Shown piece by piece: positions 59,608 through 64,000 of a DNA stretch of 64,000 nucleotides (positions are counted from its first letter, which is position 1; the number at the start of each line of letters is the position of its first letter). Under the pieces are notes generated by a model. The model saw only the letters and a list, made by a program, of their open reading frames with translations, did no database searches and was not told where the DNA came from. A program made the position numbers and the translations under genes. The stretch is from Arthrobacter hankyongi (GTDB lineage: Bacteria; Actinomycetota; Actinomycetes; Actinomycetales; Micrococcaceae), in NCBI RefSeq assembly GCF_022012395.1, contig NZ_JAKLTQ010000014.1, positions 1-64,000 on the forward strand, written 5' to 3'.

Positions 59608-59637
59608 AGCCTACGCCCGGCACGTCGGCTTGTGCAA
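59608..59637 (-). promoter_or_regulatory. aroF leader promoter
   Basis: TTGCAC (59637-59632), an 18-bp spacer and TAGGCT (59613-59608) on the minus strand form a recognisable sigma-70-type promoter six bases before the leader ATG. Confidence 0.7.
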
Positions 59638-59664
59638 AGCCGGCGCAGAAATATGACGGACGGC

Positions 59665-60609
59665 TCAGGCCAGCCCGGCCAGCACGTCGACCCCGAAGAC
59701 CGGTTCCCGGTCCAGGCAGGCCACCTCGGTGATCCCGTGCGGGGCCAGGGCACGGAGGATGCCCTCCCGGATCAGCGGCACCTTGGCGCCCAGGCCGCCG
59801 CCGAGGATGACCGGGCCTGCGATGCCCAACTGGCGTGCCACCTGCAGGATCTGCCCGGCCACCGCCTCCGTGCCGGCGTCCAGGATGCTGCGTGCCGCGC
59901 TGTCGCCGGCCTCGGCCGCCGCGACGACCACCCGCGCCAGCGCTGCCCAGTAGCCGCGGTCCGGACCATTCCGGCCGGCGGTGCCGAGGCCGTGGAAGCG
60001 CGCAATGAAGGCCACCGGGCGGTCCAGTCCGCAGGCTGCCAGCAACTGCGTGCACAACAGGTCGGGGGCCAGGCCAAGATCGTGGCGGTGCAGGCAGTGC
60101 CGGACGGCCTCGCGGGCAAGCCAGTAGCCGCTGCCCTCGTCCCCCAACAGGTGGCCCCACCCGCCCGCGCGCGCCTGCCGGCTGCCGTCGGTACCCCAGA
60201 CGGCGGTGCCGGTGCCGATGATCACCGCAATTCCGGTGCGGGCCCGTCCGGCAGCGAGCACCAGCCGGGAATCGTGCACCACATGGATGCTGGCTGCGGG
60301 CACCAGCGGCGCGATCAGCGCCCGCAGGGAGGCGGCGTCGTCGTCGGTATCGATGCCGCCGGCGCCGGCATAGACCTCCTGCACGTCCCCCGCGCCGACG
60401 GCGGCGATGGCCTCCGCCAGTGCCGCGGCGGCCGCGGCCCGGTCCGTGTTCTGCAGGTTGGCGCTGCCGGCCACCGCCTCGGCGGCCAGCCGGCCCGCCT
60501 CGAGCCGGATGGCGTGGGTCTTGGTCCCGCCGATATCCAGTCCCAGGATCGTCCTGGCCGGTGTCCCGGACGGGTCACCGGCCGCATGCTGTGGGTGCGA
60601 AGCCGGCAT
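59665..60609 (-). CDS. BadF/BadG-type ATPase, probable N-acetylglucosamine kinase
   Basis: A 314-residue protein of the actin-like ATPase fold. Phosphate-1 motif GLDIGGTKTHAIRL, IGTGTAVWGTDG (phosphate 2), GGWGHLLGDEGSGYWLAREAVRH and GPVILGGGLGAKVPLI (adenosine motif) fit the BadF family that includes eukaryotic-type N-acetylglucosamine kinases; the GDEGSGYWL stretch favours that sugar. Substrate is inferred. It starts 17 bp after the gdhA stop and may be co-transcribed with it. The ribosome-binding site is weak. Confidence 0.82.
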   Translation of the reverse strand: MPASHPQHAAGDPSGTPARTILGLDIGGTKTHAIRLEAGRLAAEAVAGSANLQNTDRAAAAAALAEAIAAVGAGDVQEVYAGAGGIDTDDDAASLRALIAPLVPAASIHVVHDSRLVLAAGRARTGIAVIIGTGTAVWGTDGSRQARAGGWGHLLGDEGSGYWLAREAVRHCLHRHDLGLAPDLLCTQLLAACGLDRPVAFIARFHGLGTAGRNGPDRGYWAALARVVVAAAEAGDSAARSILDAGTEAVAGQILQVARQLGIAGPVILGGGLGAKVPLIREGILRALAPHGITEVACLDREPVFGVDVLAGLA

Positions 60610-60626
60610 GGCAGGCGGCCCGGGCC

Positions 60627-62006
<1,380 letters not shown>

Positions 62007-62143
62007 TTAACGGACTGGCATCGTCCGGTCCTCTGACCGCATGATGCCCCGGCAACTTCATTGGTGCCCGTAAAAGGGAACCACATTCGGTGAGAAGTTG
62101 GAAACACGGCCGAAACATGCGGTTACCGGCGCGTAACCGCCGT

Positions 62144-62665
62144 TCAGCCTTTCTTCCGGCGGCGCAGCGGCGGCAGATTGGGCAAGTTGGGCTTCGAGAG
62201 GTGCGCCAGGAAGTCGGCTGCCTTGTTCGCGGCCCGGTCCGCTGCCTGGCCCAGCGTGCGTGCACGCGCCGCCGGCCGGTCGATTGCGGGCACGGTCTGG
62301 GGATGATGCGCTCCGGGCGCAGTGCCGGCCGGCAGCGCAGCCGCCGCACCCGGCAACCGGACGGGCACGGCCGCGGCCGGGACCTGCTCCGGGGCCGCTG
62401 CGCCATCGAGTCCGAAGGCCAGGACCCAATCGGCGACGGCCTCGAGCGGGTCCACGACCAGCGAGTAGAAACGCTTCTGACCCTGGGCGCGCATCGACAC
62501 CAGCCCCGCCTCGCGCAGGACCTTCAAGTGCTTGGACACCGTCGGCTGGCTGACTTCGAGCTCGTCGACCAGCTCGCCCACCGCCTTGTCGCCGTCGTGC
62601 AGCGAACGCAGGATCCGGCGGCGGGTGGATTCGGCAATCACGGCGAAGACATCATCGATGACCAT
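62144..62665 (-). CDS. ArsR-family regulator with C-terminal extension
   Basis: A 173-residue protein. The N-terminal ArsR winged HTH (about 1-75) has VFAVIAESTRRRILRSLHDGDKAVGELVDELEVSQPTVSKHLKVLREAGLVSMRAQGQKRFYSL. No metal-binding Cys pair of the ArsR/SmtB type is present. The last 90 residues are a Pro/Ala-rich linker ending in a basic segment (PNLPPLRRRKKG), unusual for the family. ATG 62665 is seven bases after TAGGGT; ATG 62671 is an alternative. A dyad overlaps the start, suggesting autoregulation. Confidence 0.85.
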   Translation of the reverse strand: MVIDDVFAVIAESTRRRILRSLHDGDKAVGELVDELEVSQPTVSKHLKVLREAGLVSMRAQGQKRFYSLVVDPLEAVADWVLAFGLDGAAAPEQVPAAAVPVRLPGAAAALPAGTAPGAHHPQTVPAIDRPAARARTLGQAADRAANKAADFLAHLSKPNLPNLPPLRRRKKG

Positions 62666-62687
62666 ATGCATTACCCTAACTGCATAT
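62664..62687. promoter_or_regulatory. inverted repeat overlapping the arsR-type start codon
   Basis: ATATGCA (62664-62670), ten bases, TGCATAT (62681-62687) form a perfect dyad that covers the start codons and the TAGGGT -10 box (62678-62673). This is a typical geometry for an autoregulatory ArsR operator. Confidence 0.65.
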
Positions 62688-62754
62688 ACCGCCCCGGATG
62701 GAACACGGACGTTCGGGACACGGATGCCGCGGCCGGCGGACCACCGCGCTGCGC

Positions 62755-63957
62755 CTAGTCGAACCAGGGATCCAGCCCGTGGTAGGGGAAGACTTCCTTG
62801 CGCGTGGCCATCACGGTCCGGTCCATGGCGTCGTTCGGGTCGTAGCCGACTTCCCAGGAGCGCCACCACAGCTCGGCGCCGTCGCCCATTAGCTGCGGAC
62901 CTTCCCGGCCGGAGCGCGCCCGCGCATGATCCCGCCAGGCCTGCGGCAGCTTGGCGTCCAGCGGCAGCGGCTGCCCGGAGGCGATGGCCAGTAGGTGCGT
63001 CCAGGACCGCGGCACCGTGTCGTAGACGTCGTAACCGCCGCCGCCGGTGGCCAGCCAGCGGTCGCCGCTTACCTCCCGGGCCAACTGGGCGACGTCGAGC
63101 ATCATCTGCCGCTGCGCATCTACGCTCAGGCGCAGGCTGCTGAGCACGTCCCGGGCATGGCCGTCGCAGCCGTGCTGGCTGACGATCACCTCGGGCCTGA
63201 AGGCCCGGGTGAGCTGCGGCACCACGGCATGGAAGGCGCGCATCCAGGCCGCGTCCCCGGTGCGCGGCGGCACGGCCACGTTGACCGCGCTGCCGAGGGC
63301 GGCCGGGCCGCCCACCTCGTTGGCGTAGCCCGTCCCGGGGAACAGATGCATGCCGGATTCGTGCAGGGATATGGTCATCACCCGGGGGTCGTCCCAGAAG
63401 ATGTTCTGCGTCCCGTCCCCGTGGTGCGCGTCCACGTCAAGGTAGAGCACCCGCTGCACGCCGTTGTCGAGCAGGCGCCTGATGGCCAGGGCACAGTCGT
63501 TGTAGATGCAGAAGCCGCTGGCCCGGTCCCGGGCGGCATGGTGCATTCCGCCGCCAAAATTCACCGCATGCAGCGCCGCCCCGCTGAGGATCGCGTCCGC
63601 AGCCTGCAGGCTGGCACCGGCCAGCCTCGCGCTGGCCTCATGCATGCCGGCGAAGGCCGGATCGTCCTCGGTCCCGAGCCCCCGGGCCTCGTCCGGGGTC
63701 GACGGATCGTCGCTGACCCGGTGCACGGCGGCGATGTAGTCGGCGTCGTGCACGGTCTGAAGTTCCTGGTCGGTGGCGATCCTGGAGGCCACCAGCGTCA
63801 CGTTCGGCCGGGCGAACAGTCCGAACTCGCCGGCCAGCCGGGCGGTCAGGTCCAGCCGTACCGGATTCATCGGATGATGCGGGCCGAAGTTGTAGGCCAG
63901 CATCGACTGGTCCCAGACAATGTGCGTGGGGACGGCGGGCGGCGGGTTGGCGGACAT
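62755..63957 (-). CDS. acuC: AcuC-type acetylpolyamine/histone deacetylase family protein
   Basis: A 400-residue zinc hydrolase of the class I/II deacetylase fold. It shows FGPHHPMNPVRLDLT, NFGGGMHHAARDRASGFCIYNDCALAIR (His-His catalytic pair), RVLYLDVDAHHGDGTQNIFWDDPRVMTISLHESG (Asp and His zinc ligands), SQHGCDGHARD and WLATGGGGYDVYDTV. AcuC removes acetyl groups from acetyl-CoA synthetase in Bacillus; the target here is not known. ATG 63957 is seven bases after TAGCCT. The arsR-type gene follows 83 bp downstream. Confidence 0.93.
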   Translation of the reverse strand: MSANPPPAVPTHIVWDQSMLAYNFGPHHPMNPVRLDLTARLAGEFGLFARPNVTLVASRIATDQELQTVHDADYIAAVHRVSDDPSTPDEARGLGTEDDPAFAGMHEASARLAGASLQAADAILSGAALHAVNFGGGMHHAARDRASGFCIYNDCALAIRRLLDNGVQRVLYLDVDAHHGDGTQNIFWDDPRVMTISLHESGMHLFPGTGYANEVGGPAALGSAVNVAVPPRTGDAAWMRAFHAVVPQLTRAFRPEVIVSQHGCDGHARDVLSSLRLSVDAQRQMMLDVAQLAREVSGDRWLATGGGGYDVYDTVPRSWTHLLAIASGQPLPLDAKLPQAWRDHARARSGREGPQLMGDGAELWWRSWEVGYDPNDAMDRTVMATRKEVFPYHGLDPWFD

Positions 63958-64000
63958 CCCCCTCAGGCTACGCGATCTGATGCGCCGGTCACACCCGGCA

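Overview
The window is high-GC, gene-dense chromosomal DNA from an actinobacterium. Protein content and gene order fit the Micrococcaceae, Arthrobacter-like, but no rRNA is present to confirm this. Signs of the phylum are GTG starts, many probably leaderless genes with a TANNNT -10 box 6-7 nt before the start codon, the 32-residue basic protein bS22 beside an excisionase-type HTH gene, Rex, and a menaquinone plus system II cytochrome c gene block in an order familiar from mycobacteria.

Layout. 1-7.0 kb: 5' part of a ferredoxin-NADP reductase, a RarD transporter, a tandem universal stress protein, gabT divergent from a PucR-type regulator, a glycolipid-binding-fold protein and a SMI1/KNR4-like protein. 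7.0-11.7 kb: menaquinone genes (polyprenyl diphosphate synthase, geranylgeranyl reductase family, menG, divergent menF). 11.8-14.3 kb: a polar amino acid ABC transporter. 14.4-19.5 kb: menD, a PhoX-type phosphatase, menC. 19.6-21.7 kb: PAP2 phosphatase, metallo-beta-lactamase-fold hydrolase, a small hypothetical protein. 21.8-26.6 kb: branched-chain 2-oxoacid dehydrogenase genes bkdABC with a divergent Lrp regulator, then a glutathione peroxidase. 26.9-42.9 kb: a complete phenylacetate catabolic island (paaABCDE-G, paaI-K-R, paaZ, paaJ-F-H) with oligopeptidase B and a tyrosine phosphatase among its genes. 43.1-48.0 kb: a DUF222-HNH protein and menB, menE, menA. 48.0-53.9 kb: two small membrane proteins and system II cytochrome c maturation (thioredoxin-like, ccdA, resB, ccsB) with a histidine phosphatase. 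54-58.2 kb: YceI, a repeat-rich membrane protein, Rex, a glutaredoxin-like protein, a HAD phosphatase, bS22 and an HTH protein. 58.3-64 kb: DAHP synthase preceded by an aromatic leader peptide, a sugar kinase, gdhA, an ArsR regulator and AcuC.

How it works together. The men genes make the respiratory quinone, the ccs genes make c-type cytochromes, and Rex senses NADH/NAD+, so the backbone of the window is respiratory. DAHP synthase feeds the shikimate pathway that supplies chorismate to MenF. The paa, bkd and gab genes feed aromatic, branched-chain and GABA carbon into central metabolism. Related TetR-type operator-like sites lie before all five paa-region transcription units (paaA, paaI, paaR, paaZ, paaJ), which indicates one PaaR regulon.

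The most notable signals are: a leader-peptide attenuator before the DAHP synthase gene whose leader ORF appears to start at the transcription start; the shared paa operator; an unusually consistent leaderless promoter layout; and several families of palindromic or tandem repeats at gene ends. No tRNA, rRNA, CRISPR array, insertion sequence or prophage was seen.
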